Below, piece by piece: positions 7,292-16,065 of a stretch of 64,000 nucleotides of DNA. The notes beneath the pieces are model-generated. The model was not told the origin of the DNA and ran no database searches. It saw nothing but the letters and a program-made list of their open reading frames with translations. Both the position numbers and the translations under genes were made by a program. The DNA is from Alphaproteobacteria bacterium (GTDB taxonomy: Bacteria; Pseudomonadota; Alphaproteobacteria; Acetobacterales; Acetobacteraceae), in the NCBI GenBank assembly GCA_016869715.1, contig VGDM01000005.1:62001-126000 (forward strand). The letters run 5' to 3'. Every line of letters begins with the position of its first letter. Within the stretch, counting starts at the first letter, position 1.

Positions 7292-7650
7292 CAGAAAATC
7301 CTATGAACCAGATGCTTGGATCGCGCGGCTATGGCGCGACGCAACGTACCCGCAGCCTGCGCGAACAGGAAGCTGGTGTCTTTCGCTGTTTGAACTATGC
7401 CCTGAAAGCCGCGCTGAATTCGGATGTCATTGATCGTGCCAGGGTGGTTGCCGATAATCAGCGCCTATGGTTGGCGATTGAGTCCGCCATACTGCATCCC
7501 GCCAATCAATTGCCCAATGCGCTTAAGGCTTCCATCGTCGGCCTTAGCCGGTCTGTTCAACGGGAAATGGATAAGGAAGTGCCGGACTTGCCCTTCCTGA
7601 CCGGCATCAATGATCAGATGATCGGCGGCCTTTCCGGCGATCCAGGCTGA
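7288..7650 (+). CDS. flaF: flagellar biosynthesis regulator FlaF
   Basis: A 120-residue FlaF, which in alphaproteobacteria promotes flagellin translation/secretion and opposes FlbT. Seen: RTRSLREQEAGVFRCLNYAL near the N-terminus and a DNQRLWLAIESAILHPANQL segment, both typical. The start overlaps the flbT stop (ATGA at 7288), indicating coupling. A second ATG at 7303 is possible. It ends 12 bp before the convergent cytochrome b561 gene. Confidence 0.92.
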   Translation: MTENPMNQMLGSRGYGATQRTRSLREQEAGVFRCLNYALKAALNSDVIDRARVVADNQRLWLAIESAILHPANQLPNALKASIVGLSRSVQREMDKEVPDLPFLTGINDQMIGGLSGDPG

Positions 7651-7662
7651 ATCTTCCGCGTT

Positions 7663-8241
7663 TCAGATCATCCGCATCAGCGTTCCATCGCGCCTGATGG
7701 CGTGGTGGAACAGAGCACCGCCGATATGCAGTGCAATCAACACCACCAAAAGCCAACCGCCAATACTGTGCAGCAGCGATAGGATTTTAGCCAAGCTTTC
7801 CAAGGCCTCCATGAATTTCGGGAACTCGATGAACCCAAGATAGGCAGTCGCTCCCCGCATCGGGAAGCCCCAGGCATTGGTCGCCATGAAGCCCAAGATC
7901 GGCTGCAGGATCAGTAGCGCATAAAGCGAATGATGCACCGCGGCTGAGGCGGCGCGCATCATCTTCGGCATATCATTGGGTTGGCTCGGTGGCGGGCTGA
8001 GCCAGCGCCAAGCCAGCCGCGCGAGCGCCACAAACAGAATGGTCAGCCCTGCGCTTTCATGGAGCGCGTAGAACCCCATCTTGCTTGCATCCTTCACATG
8101 CTGGATGACAAAGCCAAGCGGCAGCGCCACCAGCATCAGGCCCAAAGTCACCCAATGAAACAGCTTCGCAGTTGCGCCATATTGCCCCGCCGGATGCGCC
8201 GCATCCGTCCCCTTTGGCGGCAAAGCTGCCATGTCATTCAT
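7663..8241 (-). CDS. cytochrome b561 family membrane protein
   Basis: A 192-residue four-helix di-heme b-type cytochrome of the cytochrome b561 / Ni-hydrogenase b-subunit type. It would pass electrons to or from quinone or periplasmic partners in the inner membrane. Helices carry candidate heme ligands: KLFHWVTLGLM (helix 1), ALHESAGLTIL (helix 2), AVHHSLYALLIL (helix 3), and LLHSIGGWLL with ALHIGGALFHH (helix 4). The ATG at 8241 (MNDMAALPPKG) has GGGAGA upstream and is preferred over longer starts. The electron-transfer partner cannot be assigned from context. Confidence 0.9.
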   Translation of the reverse strand: MNDMAALPPKGTDAAHPAGQYGATAKLFHWVTLGLMLVALPLGFVIQHVKDASKMGFYALHESAGLTILFVALARLAWRWLSPPPSQPNDMPKMMRAASAAVHHSLYALLILQPILGFMATNAWGFPMRGATAYLGFIEFPKFMEALESLAKILSLLHSIGGWLLVVLIALHIGGALFHHAIRRDGTLMRMI

Positions 8242-8309
8242 CGTATTCTCCCATCTCGTTGCGATCAGCATGACACGAAGCGCGGCACCCGCGCGAGGGT
8301 TTTTGCGCC

Positions 8310-9230
8310 ATGATCGCCGCTCACGCAGATTGGAGTCTCGATCCGCGCAAGCGCTGGGTCAGCATCTCCTGCCGCCGGGGAGGGCAATGGCAAGCCTGCG
8401 CGCCCTGCTTCGTCGGTCACCCAGCCGCCCTGGCCACGCATCTGATCGCGGAAGGCGGTCCGGCGGCTTTAGGCTTGGACCTGCCGCTTGGCGTGCCACG
8501 TGGCTTTGCCGCAATGCGCCCTGAAGCGGACTTTCCGACCTTTCTGGCAGGACTCGCGGGAAACATGGATTTCTTTGCGGTATCCCCAAGCCTCGATACC
8601 GTCTCCCCCGCCCGCCCCTTCTACCCGGCGCGCGGCATCAAGGGCATGACGCGCGCGGCGCATGCGGCGGCGCTTGGCCTGCCCGATGCCGCTGGCCTGT
8701 CCCGCTTATGTGATCGCGCCACGGCCGAACGCCCCGCCGGCGCGCCAGTGTTTTGGACCCTCGGCGCCAATCAATCAGGCAAGGCCGCCATCAGCGCCTG
8801 GCGCGATTGGCTTGCCCCCGCCCTTGCTGCCGGCACGCCCTTCCGCCTTTGGCCTTTCGCCGGGGCGCTGCACGATCTGCTTCGCCCCGGCCAGCTTGCG
8901 ATTGCCGAGGTCTATCCGGCGGAAGCCTTGCGCCATCTTGGCCTGAAATTGGCCGGATCAAAACGCGCCGAAGGGCCACGCCGCGCACTTGCCCCCGCGC
9001 TGCGCGATGCCATGGCCGCGCTGCACGTCACCCCCGATGCAGCCTTGGCCGAGATGATCCAAGCCGGCTTCGGCAGCGATGCCGCTGGCGAGGACCGCTT
9101 CGATTCCCTGATCGGCCTGCTCGGCCTGATTGGCGTGGTGGATGGCAAGCGCCCCGATTTCATCCCCGAAGACCCGATGATCCGCACTTGGGAGGGCTGG
9201 GTTTTGGGCCAAACCGCCCTGCCGCTTTAA
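8310..9230 (+). CDS. DUF429-like protein
   Basis: A 306-residue soluble protein without a signal peptide. The pattern GLDLPLGVPRGFA near residue 55, AIAEVYPAEALRHLG near 200 and a late acidic EDRFDSLIGLLGLIGV segment resembles the DUF429 predicted RNase H-like nuclease family (conserved D..PLG, E-YP and late D). The assignment is from pattern only. The biological role is unknown. It is transcribed divergently from cytochrome b561 and ends overlapping the stop of the convergent Lrp gene by four bases. Confidence 0.55.
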   Translation: MIAAHADWSLDPRKRWVSISCRRGGQWQACAPCFVGHPAALATHLIAEGGPAALGLDLPLGVPRGFAAMRPEADFPTFLAGLAGNMDFFAVSPSLDTVSPARPFYPARGIKGMTRAAHAAALGLPDAAGLSRLCDRATAERPAGAPVFWTLGANQSGKAAISAWRDWLAPALAAGTPFRLWPFAGALHDLLRPGQLAIAEVYPAEALRHLGLKLAGSKRAEGPRRALAPALRDAMAALHVTPDAALAEMIQAGFGSDAAGEDRFDSLIGLLGLIGVVDGKRPDFIPEDPMIRTWEGWVLGQTALPL

Positions 9231-9715
9231 CCGAGCGGTACGCCCGCCGCATCCTTCGCCGTGCGGATTGTCTGCAAGGTCTGCACGCGCAGCACATTCG
9301 CCGCCCCCGTCAGTCGTGCGGTCAATTCATTCTCATGCGCCGTATTGCGCGCGACGAGTCGCAGCAGGAAATCCCCGCCGCCGCGGATCATGTGGCATTC
9401 GCGCACCTCCGGCCAGGACGTCGCCAACGCCTCAAAAGAATCCAGCACGCTTTGCTTTTGCGATTCCAGGCCGACAAGCGCGAAGAACATCACCTCCCAC
9501 CCCAGCGCGGTGGGGTCGAGTTCCGCGTGATAGCCGCGAATCACGGCTTCTTCTTCCAGCCGCCGCACGCGCCTCAGGCAGGGCGGCGCAGAGAGATTGA
9601 CGCGGCGCGCCAGTTCCACATTGGTGATGCGGCCATCGGCCTGGAGCTCCGCCAGAATCTGACGGTCCAGGGCATCCAGGGCCAGACCAGGGGCGGGGGT
9701 CTTGGTATTGGGCAC
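9227..9715 (-). CDS. Lrp/AsnC family transcriptional regulator
   Basis: A 162-residue Lrp/AsnC regulator. The N-terminal helix-turn-helix ([20 protein letters not shown], then [20 protein letters not shown]) is followed by the RAM/AsnC ligand-binding domain with [17 protein letters not shown]. The start is GTG at 9715. It is divergent from trxB with about 118 bp between them, which is where any autoregulatory site should be. The effector is probably an amino acid by family habit, but it cannot be named here. Confidence 0.93.
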   Translation of the reverse strand: MPNTKTPAPGLALDALDRQILAELQADGRITNVELARRVNLSAPPCLRRVRRLEEEAVIRGYHAELDPTALGWEVMFFALVGLESQKQSVLDSFEALATSWPEVRECHMIRGGGDFLLRLVARNTAHENELTARLTGAANVLRVQTLQTIRTAKDAAGVPLG

Positions 9716-9833
9716 AGGTCTTCATTGCTCAAAATTGGCTCGCCGCGCAATATCATTTCAAGATGCGGCATCGGTCGGACAGTGGCTTGCCCGAAAGGGG
9801 CGGCTGGCCGATATCAGCAAAGTGAATACAGGG

Positions 9834-10814
9834 ATGCGGATCGTGGCCGAGACATTTCAAAGCAAGCTGCTCATTCTGGGGGCCGGGCCGGCCGGCTATA
9901 CGGCGGCGATCTATGCGGCGCGCGCTGGGCTTGCGCCCTTGCTGGTGGCGGGGATGCAGCCTGGCGGGCAGCTCACCATCACCACCGATGTGGAAAATTA
10001 CCCAGGCTTTGCGGAAGCCGTGCAAGGCCCCTGGCTGATGGACCAAATGGCCGCGCAGGCCACGCATTGCGGCGCCAAGGTGGTGCAGGATGTCATTACC
10101 TCGATTGATCTCTCGCGCCGGCCCTTCCGCGCGGTGTGCGATTCGGGTGATGTCTATGTGGCCGAAGCACTTGTGATCGCAACAGGGGCGCAGGCGCGCT
10201 GGCTTGGCATTCCGGGCGAGAAGGAATTGGGCGGTTTCGGCGTTTCCGCTTGCGCCACCTGCGATGGCTTCTTCTATCGCGGCAAGGATGTGGCCGTGAT
10301 TGGCGGCGGCAATTCCGCGACCGAGGAAGCGCTCTATCTTTCCAACCTCGCGCGCCGTGTCACGCTGATCCATCGGCGCGATTCGCTGCGTTCCGAGAAA
10401 ATCCTGCAACAGCGGCTTTTCGCCAAGCCGAATGTTTCGATCCTGTGGAATACGCTGACGGAAGAAGTACTCGCCGATACATCCGGGCGCATGCCGGTGG
10501 CGCGGGGGCTCGCGCTGCGTGATCGCGTTACTGGCGAGGCGCGCGAATTGAAAGTGGATGGCGTATTCGTCGCCATCGGTCATTCACCGGCAACGGCCCT
10601 TTTCCAGGGCCAGATCGGCATGGATGCGGAAGGCTATATCGAAACCACGCCCGGCAGCACGCGCACTTCCATCCCCGGTGTCTTTGCCGCCGGCGATGTG
10701 CAGGATAAGATTTATCGCCAGGCTGTGACCGCCGCCGGCACGGGTTGCATGGCCGCGCTGGAAGCGGAAAAATACCTCGCCGCGCTTGAAGCAGGCCACG
10801 CGGCGGCGGCCTGA
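9834..10814 (+). CDS. trxB: thioredoxin-disulfide reductase
   Basis: A 326-residue flavoprotein that reduces thioredoxin with NADPH. The FAD motif GAGPAG is at 16-21, the redox-active CATC at residues 140-143, the NADPH motif GGGNSA near 157, and the C-terminal FAD segment [21 protein letters not shown] follows. The length matches the family. The ATG at 9834 was chosen, with a GTG at 9822 as an alternative four codons upstream. The stop overlaps the LysR gene start (TGATG), so the regulator is co-transcribed. Confidence 0.96.
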   Translation: MRIVAETFQSKLLILGAGPAGYTAAIYAARAGLAPLLVAGMQPGGQLTITTDVENYPGFAEAVQGPWLMDQMAAQATHCGAKVVQDVITSIDLSRRPFRAVCDSGDVYVAEALVIATGAQARWLGIPGEKELGGFGVSACATCDGFFYRGKDVAVIGGGNSATEEALYLSNLARRVTLIHRRDSLRSEKILQQRLFAKPNVSILWNTLTEEVLADTSGRMPVARGLALRDRVTGEARELKVDGVFVAIGHSPATALFQGQIGMDAEGYIETTPGSTRTSIPGVFAAGDVQDKIYRQAVTAAGTGCMAALEAEKYLAALEAGHAAAA

Positions 10815-11704
10815 TGCCGACCGATTGGGACAAGCTGCGTATTTTTCACGCGGTTGCCGAAGCAGGGTCCTTCACCCATGCGGGTGAGACACTGAACCTC
10901 AGCCAATCTGCGGTATCACGGCAAATTCAGGCTTTGGAGGAAGCGCTGAATGTGCCGCTATTTCACCGCCATGCGCGCGGCCTGATCCTGACAGAACAGG
11001 GCGAAACCCTGAACCGCACCGTGCGCGAGGTTTTCGCGAAACTCGCGATGACCGAAACCATGTTGACGGAAAGCCGAGAGCGTCCGGCAGGCAGGCTCAA
11101 GGTCACGTCCACCATTGGCTTTGGCAGTACCTGGCTGGCGCCGCGCTTGAAGAAGCTGCTGGATATCCATCCGGAAATCAGCGTGACGCTGCTATTGGAT
11201 GATTCCGATTTGGATATCGCGATGCGCGAAGCGGATGTCGCCATTCGCATGCATGCGCCGAGGCAGCCGGAATTGATCCAGCGCCATATCGCCAGTTTCG
11301 GTTGGCGGATTTGTGGCGCCGCTTCCTATCTGAAGACCATCGGCATTCCGCAACGGCCCGAGGATTTAGATGCGCATCGGCTGATCATCTATGGCGACTA
11401 CCAGCCGCCGATTGACAGCATCAATTGGCTGGCCGAGGTCGGTCGCCGGCCCGGAACCGCCAGGCGCGCGGCGGTGGAGCTCAATTCCATGCCCGGCATG
11501 GTGCAGGCGGTCCGTAGCGGCTTGGGGCTGGCCGCGCTGCCCGATTACATCGGGGCGGAACTGGATGATTTCGTCCAGGTGCTGCCGGGCGTGAAGGGGC
11601 CGAAGATTGAGGCCTATTTCGTCTATCCAGAAGAAATGAGGCATTCCAAGCGTTTAGCGGTGTTTCGGGATTTTTTGGTGGCGGAACTGACCGGCGCGGT
11701 GTGA
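10814..11704 (+). CDS. LysR family transcriptional regulator
   Basis: A 296-residue LysR-type regulator. The N-terminal winged HTH contains LRIFHAVAEAGSFTHAGETL and LSQSAVSRQIQALE, and a type 2 periplasmic-binding-like effector domain follows from about residue 92. The target is unknown. It is coupled to trxB by a TGATG overlap. A strong intrinsic terminator lies 170 bp downstream. Confidence 0.93.
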   Translation: MPTDWDKLRIFHAVAEAGSFTHAGETLNLSQSAVSRQIQALEEALNVPLFHRHARGLILTEQGETLNRTVREVFAKLAMTETMLTESRERPAGRLKVTSTIGFGSTWLAPRLKKLLDIHPEISVTLLLDDSDLDIAMREADVAIRMHAPRQPELIQRHIASFGWRICGAASYLKTIGIPQRPEDLDAHRLIIYGDYQPPIDSINWLAEVGRRPGTARRAAVELNSMPGMVQAVRSGLGLAALPDYIGAELDDFVQVLPGVKGPKIEAYFVYPEEMRHSKRLAVFRDFLVAELTGAV

Positions 11705-11872
11705 CAGAGTATTAAAGATCAGGGCTGAGCTATGCGCCCAGCGCATGACCGTATAGTCGAGAACGGGAACCACAACCGGAGCGAGAGCAGCTAGAACCAG
11801 AATATTCGACATCGTTCGGAAGGGGTCTCTTGATCCCTCGTCTCCCAGACGTGAAGCCTCCCTGTTGACTTA
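11705..11872. other. non-coding spacer after lysR
   Basis: No convincing gene. On the minus strand a short frame from 11811 could encode about 50 residues beginning MSNILVLAALAPVVVPVLDY, a possible single membrane segment. It has no ribosome binding site and runs into the lysR 3' end, so I do not call it. Confidence 0.3.
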
Positions 11873-11907
11873 GCCCGGAAACCTTATGGTTTTCGGGCCA
11901 TTTTTTT
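11873..11907 (+). terminator. intrinsic terminator downstream of trxB-lysR
   Basis: An 11-bp stem GCCCGGAAACC / GGTTTTCGGGC (one wobble) with a TTAT loop, followed by CA and seven T. It is a strong rho-independent terminator. Confidence 0.87.
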
Positions 11908-11949
11908 GATGTGGTCGCAACCGGAGCGAGTTTGTTTCGCTGGGCGCCC

Positions 11950-13366
11950 ATGCTAGCTGCCTATCATGGTCAGCAAATCCATCAAAAGCCGGTCAACGTG
12001 GTCAGAACACGTGCTGCAGGACTGACCCAGACCCTTCTTGTCGCAATCATTGCGGCGATACCCGCCCTGATCGCAGCATCTATCACGGGCGTCTTCGAAA
12101 CACCCGATATCGGCGCATATTTGACCTATGCCGCCATGATACCTGCTGGCCCTTTGCCGCGCGGAGAAGCTTTCCTTGGGTCGAGCCACGCGCCCATCCC
12201 GCTTTATCGAACTCCGGGTTATCCTGCCGTGATCGCTGTGCTGCAGTACGTTTCTTTAACACACTCGATGTCACTGCTTTTCCTGGTGCAACTCCTCAGT
12301 CAAGCACTGCTTGCAGCCTATACTTATCGAGTTGGATTGGCGCATGGTCGCAGGCCCGTCTATTCTTTTGTGGCGGCGTTGATGCCCGCAGCGGGATCTG
12401 TTGCGGTGTTCCAATCTGCCGTCATGACAGATGCTCTATTTGGAGCGCTTTTTGGCGGCGCCATGCTGCTGCGCTTCATGCGGGCCTATTGATGGGCTTG
12501 GCTGCGGCAATCCGCGAAGCAACGCCTTACCTCATGCCTGGGCTTCTGCCTGCGGCGTTCATCGCCGCAGCACAGGGGCGCAAATTACTGGGATTGGCAA
12601 CCTTCATTTTGCCGGCGCTTCTGGTTTCGGGCTTGACTTTGGCGGATCATTATCGCCGGTCAGGTCATGCGGTGCTTTCCACCTCAAGGCAAATCGTGAT
12701 GGTGCAGGCACTGTTATCCTTGGTATCGCGCGGCGTGCCGGTGTTTGAAGGCGAAACGCTAATTGCCCGAACGGCTCGAGAAACTGTCGTTGGAATTTAT
12801 TATTTCAGCATTGCTGCACTCAATATCCGTCTTTTTGAAGTTGGGCATGACGGCACCGGAAATCGCCGCGGCCGCATCGGCCAATTATGCGTGGGCTTGG
12901 CGTCAGAATCCGGTTGAAATGCTGCGCGCGACCGCCGCGCGCCTGCCAGTGAAGATGCTTTGGATCACTTTCATGCCGGTGGATACCGCTGCCGATGTGG
13001 AACGACCGCGAGGGGAACCGAGGCCCTGGTTCGGACGACCCGAAGTCTTGTGGCGCCTGGCCAAGGAAGGCTCGTTCTTCGCCCTACCGATCCTAACTAG
13101 CCCTTTGGGTCGGACGGGCGATCGGTCTTGCTGTCACAATCGGCGCTATTGTCTCGCCCTTCCTGTTTGCCAGATCGGATGGCCGGCGCGCGGCAATATT
13201 CCGTGCCTGGCTTGCCTGCGGCGGTTTTGTGGCGGTGTATCTGCCGGTCCATCTGTAGTAACGCTACCTTATTCCCATTGTGCCGATGCTGTGTCTTTTA
13301 GGGGTGCTGGCCATCCAGAGCGTGATCGCCAGCCTGCTCCCGCGCTGGTTCAAATCTTCTGCCTAA
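11950..13366 (+). pseudogene. membrane glycosyltransferase (GT39/ArnT-like), degraded
   Basis: Successive fragments in shifting frames read as one multi-spanning membrane protein of about 470 residues. The N-terminal part has one helix, then RTPGYPAVIAVLQYV (the PGYP motif typical of GT39-type membrane glycosyltransferases), LLFLVQLLSQALLAAYTYRV and SAVMTDALFGALFG. Frame changes occur near 12485, 12770 and 13095. The last fragment contains VAVYLPVHL, two consecutive stops (TAG TAA at 13256-13261) where family members usually read EPRY, then RYLIPIVPMLCLLGVL and a final stop at 13366. It has no functional product as written. Family assignment is moderate; the broken state is clear. Confidence 0.75.
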
Positions 13367-13453
13367 GATCTCCCAAAATACAACCACTTGACGGGGTGAT
13401 CCGTTTCGCCCTGCCATGGAGCAAAATCAGCCTGAAAGGCCAAAGGGGGTAGC

Positions 13454-14425
13454 ATGTCAGGAACAACGCGCCGTATTGTTTTGGGCTTGGGTGGCGCATT
13501 GCTCGCCGCGCCGGCCTTAGGCCAGTCGCTTTGGCCAACCGGGCCTATTCGCTTCATCGTCACCTTTCCTGCGGGCGGTTCCACCGATCTGCTCTCTCGC
13601 ATCTGGTGCAATCGCATGGCGGAAATCACAGGGCAGCCCTTCGTGGTGGAAAACCGGTCAGGTTCCGGTGGGAATGTCGGCACCGAAGCAATTTCGCGCG
13701 CCAGCGCTGATGGCAATACGATTGGGCTTGCTTCAGTTGCGTCTTTTGCCATTGCGCCGACACTCTATCGGCGCCTGCCCTTCGATGTGACGCGAGATTT
13801 TTCGTATATTTGCGGGCTCTGGCAATTGCCGAATCTACTGATCATGCGGCTGGATTTCCCAGCCAATACTGTATCGGAACTGATTCGCTTAGCACGCGAG
13901 AAGCCTGGGCACTTTACCTTCGCAAGCTCCGGCGCGGGCACCACGCTTCATCTTTCTGGAGAATTATTCAAGCGAATGGCGGAGGTGGATATCCTGCATA
14001 TCCCCTATCGCGGCGGCGCACCGGCGCAGATTGATCTATTGGCCGGGCGCGTGGACATGATGTTTGGCAATATTCCGGAGGCAGTGCGCGCCTTTCGCGA
14101 AGGCAAGGTGAAAGCACTCGGCGTGACAGGCCCGGAGCGCAGCCCGCAAGCGCCGCAAATTCCCGCCATTGGCGAATTCCTGCCGGGCTATGCGGTGACT
14201 TCCTGGGGTGGGGTTTGCGGCCCGGCCGGCATTCCGCCCGCCATCATTGCGCGCATTGCCGAACTTGGCAGGCAAGCCGTGGAAAGCCCCGATGTGCGCC
14301 GCCGGTATGAGGAAGCGGCAGCGGAAGTCTGGTGGGTATCGCCGCAGGATTTGGCACAATTCCGTCGCACCAATGAAGAGAGCTTCGCCCCCCTGATCCG
14401 CGCCGCAGGCGCGGTGGTGGAATAA
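13454..14425 (+). CDS. tripartite tricarboxylate transporter substrate-binding protein (TctC/Bug) 1
   Basis: A 323-residue periplasmic solute receptor of the TctC/Bug family. The signal peptide is MSGTTRRIVLGLGGALLAAP, with twin arginines. The mature part begins LWPTGPIRFIVTFPAGGSTD, the family's first ligand-binding loop, then FVVENRSGSGGNVGTEAI and VDILHIPYRGGAPAQIDLL. The length is typical. A strong AGGGGG site precedes the ATG. No TctA/TctB membrane subunits are nearby, so it is an orphan receptor. A close paralogue follows immediately, clearly by tandem duplication. The ligand is unknown. Confidence 0.93.
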   Translation: MSGTTRRIVLGLGGALLAAPALGQSLWPTGPIRFIVTFPAGGSTDLLSRIWCNRMAEITGQPFVVENRSGSGGNVGTEAISRASADGNTIGLASVASFAIAPTLYRRLPFDVTRDFSYICGLWQLPNLLIMRLDFPANTVSELIRLAREKPGHFTFASSGAGTTLHLSGELFKRMAEVDILHIPYRGGAPAQIDLLAGRVDMMFGNIPEAVRAFREGKVKALGVTGPERSPQAPQIPAIGEFLPGYAVTSWGGVCGPAGIPPAIIARIAELGRQAVESPDVRRRYEEAAAEVWWVSPQDLAQFRRTNEESFAPLIRAAGAVVE

Positions 14426-14454
14426 GTCTTGGCGCGCTTTGCATAAGCCAAGAC
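14426..14454 (+). other. perfect hairpin between the two TctC genes
   Basis: GTCTTGGC and GCCAAGAC form an exact 8-bp stem around 13 bases, right after the first receptor's stop. No T-run follows. It may stabilise or separate the two mRNAs. Confidence 0.5.
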
Positions 14455-14494
14455 CAATGCGATATGCTCCATGAAGATAACGGGAGGATCAACC

Positions 14495-15475
14495 ATGAAA
14501 AACACCATCACACGCCGCACCACGCTCGGCCTAGGCGCCGGCTTGCTTGCCGCACCTGGCCTTGTCAGCGCCCAGGGCAATTGGCCAACGGGCCCCATTC
14601 GCTTCATTGGGCTATTCCCACCGGGTGGCGGCACGGATATCCTGTCCCGCATCTGGTGCATGAAAATGAGCGAGCTGACCGGACAGCAATTCGTGGTGGA
14701 GAATCGCTCAGGCTCCGCAGGCAATGTTGGCACCGAAGCGATTGCGCGGGCCAATCCGGATGGCAATACCATCGGGCTTGCTTCAGTCGCACCGCTCGCC
14801 ATTTCGCCAACGCTTTATACCCGCCTCAATTACAGCCCTGCGCGTGACATCGCGCTGATCTCTGGCCTATGGCAATTGCCGAATTTGCTCGTGGTGAATA
14901 ATGACGTGCCGGCGCGGTCCATACCTGAATTGATCGCTTTGCTGAAGGCCAGTCCCGGCAAATATGCTTTTGCATCTTCCGGTTCAGGCACGACGGTTCA
15001 CCTTTCGGGGGAGATGTTCAAATTCATGGCCGGCGTGGATATGCTGCATGTCCCGTATCGTGGTGCGGCGCCCGCGCATATTGATCTTGCAGGCGGGCGC
15101 GTTCACATGATTTTTGACAATATTCCGCAAGCCCTTGCATTGGCGCGGGATGGCAAGGTGCGCGCCTTGGCCACGACAGGCACACAACGCAGCCCGCAAG
15201 CGCCGGAAATTCCCACTATGGCAGAATTCCTGCCAGGGTTTGAAATCAGTTCCTGGGGCGGAGTATGTGCGCCGGCCGGGATTTCCCCGGCCTTGATCCG
15301 GCGAATCAACGAACTCACCAAGCAATCGCTGGAAACCGATGATATCAAGCGGCGCTTCTTCGAAAATGGCGCGACAGTCTGGTATACCACGCCGGAGGAA
15401 TTCGTGAAATTCCGCGCCGATAATGAAGCCGCCTTTGCGCCACTGATCCGCGCATCCGGCGCGAAGGTAGATTAA
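14495..15475 (+). CDS. tripartite tricarboxylate transporter substrate-binding protein (TctC/Bug) 2
   Basis: A 326-residue paralogue of the gene before it: the WPTGPIRFI, ENRSGSAGNVGTEAIARA, GLWQLPNLL, PYRGAAPAHIDL and SWGGVCAPAGI stretches are nearly shared. The N-terminus MKNTITRRTTLGLGAGLLAA looks like a signal with twin arginines. The ATG at 14495 has GGGAGG upstream and is preferred over an ATG at 14471. The region between the two genes is only 69 bp. The C-terminal stop overlaps the end of the convergent rhodanese remnant. The ligand is unknown. Confidence 0.93.
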   Translation: MKNTITRRTTLGLGAGLLAAPGLVSAQGNWPTGPIRFIGLFPPGGGTDILSRIWCMKMSELTGQQFVVENRSGSAGNVGTEAIARANPDGNTIGLASVAPLAISPTLYTRLNYSPARDIALISGLWQLPNLLVVNNDVPARSIPELIALLKASPGKYAFASSGSGTTVHLSGEMFKFMAGVDMLHVPYRGAAPAHIDLAGGRVHMIFDNIPQALALARDGKVRALATTGTQRSPQAPEIPTMAEFLPGFEISSWGGVCAPAGISPALIRRINELTKQSLETDDIKRRFFENGATVWYTTPEEFVKFRADNEAAFAPLIRASGAKVD

Positions 15476-16015
15476 GCCGCGCGCCGATTCTACGGCATCA
15501 GCGCGAGCAAATTTGCCAAGGGGAACAACCTCATGATGCCGGCAAACACCAGACCTGCGCCGACAAAGGCGAAAAGCGCGTGAAAGCGCGGGTTAATCAA
15601 GGCGCCCAGCGCGGCACTCAGCAGCACCAGGCTACCCGACGTGATCTATACCTGCCGCATGATGGGCATCGGCGCGCGCTTTTCTTCGGCAATCTTCACA
15701 GCGGCAGCACTCAGCGCACCAATCCCGCCTTCTACCAGCAACACGCGGCACCCCGGCGCAGCGGCGGCAAGGGCGCCCGCATTCTGCGCGGTGCGGCTGC
15801 CCGATTGGCAATGGAAGATCACCTTTGACCCCGCTGGGATGCCAAGCGCCGCACTCCCCAGCCGAGACACCAGCGCATGGGCAGACCTGGGCACATGGCG
15901 CCGCGCCCGTTCGTCGGGTTCGCGAATATCCACCAGCGCAGCCCCACCGGAGGTGATCAGGCCCGCGGCTTCGCGGGCGGAAATGGATTGGGCATTCGAG
16001 GCGGCGCTCCTGCAT
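15472..16015 (-). pseudogene. rhodanese-DUF2892 fusion gene, broken
   Basis: The sequence reads as a rhodanese domain (ISAREAAGLI, LVDIREPDER, then VIFHCQSGSRTAQNAG with active-site Cys, VLLVEGGIGAL) followed by a two-helix DUF2892-type membrane tail (SGSLVLLSAALGALINPRFH, FAFVGAGLVFAG). A TAG at 15646-15648 stands between MPIMRQV and ITSGSLVLL, where related proteins read straight through, consistent with CAG to TAG. A second TAG at 15490-15492 follows LLALMP. The only good start, the ATG at 16015, is in another frame than the rhodanese domain, implying a frameshift as well. A truncated 95-residue rhodanese could be made from an internal GTG, but it lacks the usual N-terminus. Confidence 0.8.
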
Positions 16016-16065
16016 CGAGCTCGCCTTAAATAAATTAGTGTTGTCTTATATTCGACAGAAAAGCG

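Noticed and set aside
8753-10108. 451-codon plus-strand frame across the DUF429-like gene, Lrp and trxB start
   Set aside because: It overlaps three well-supported genes in other frames and has an Arg/Ala/Pro-rich low-information composition.
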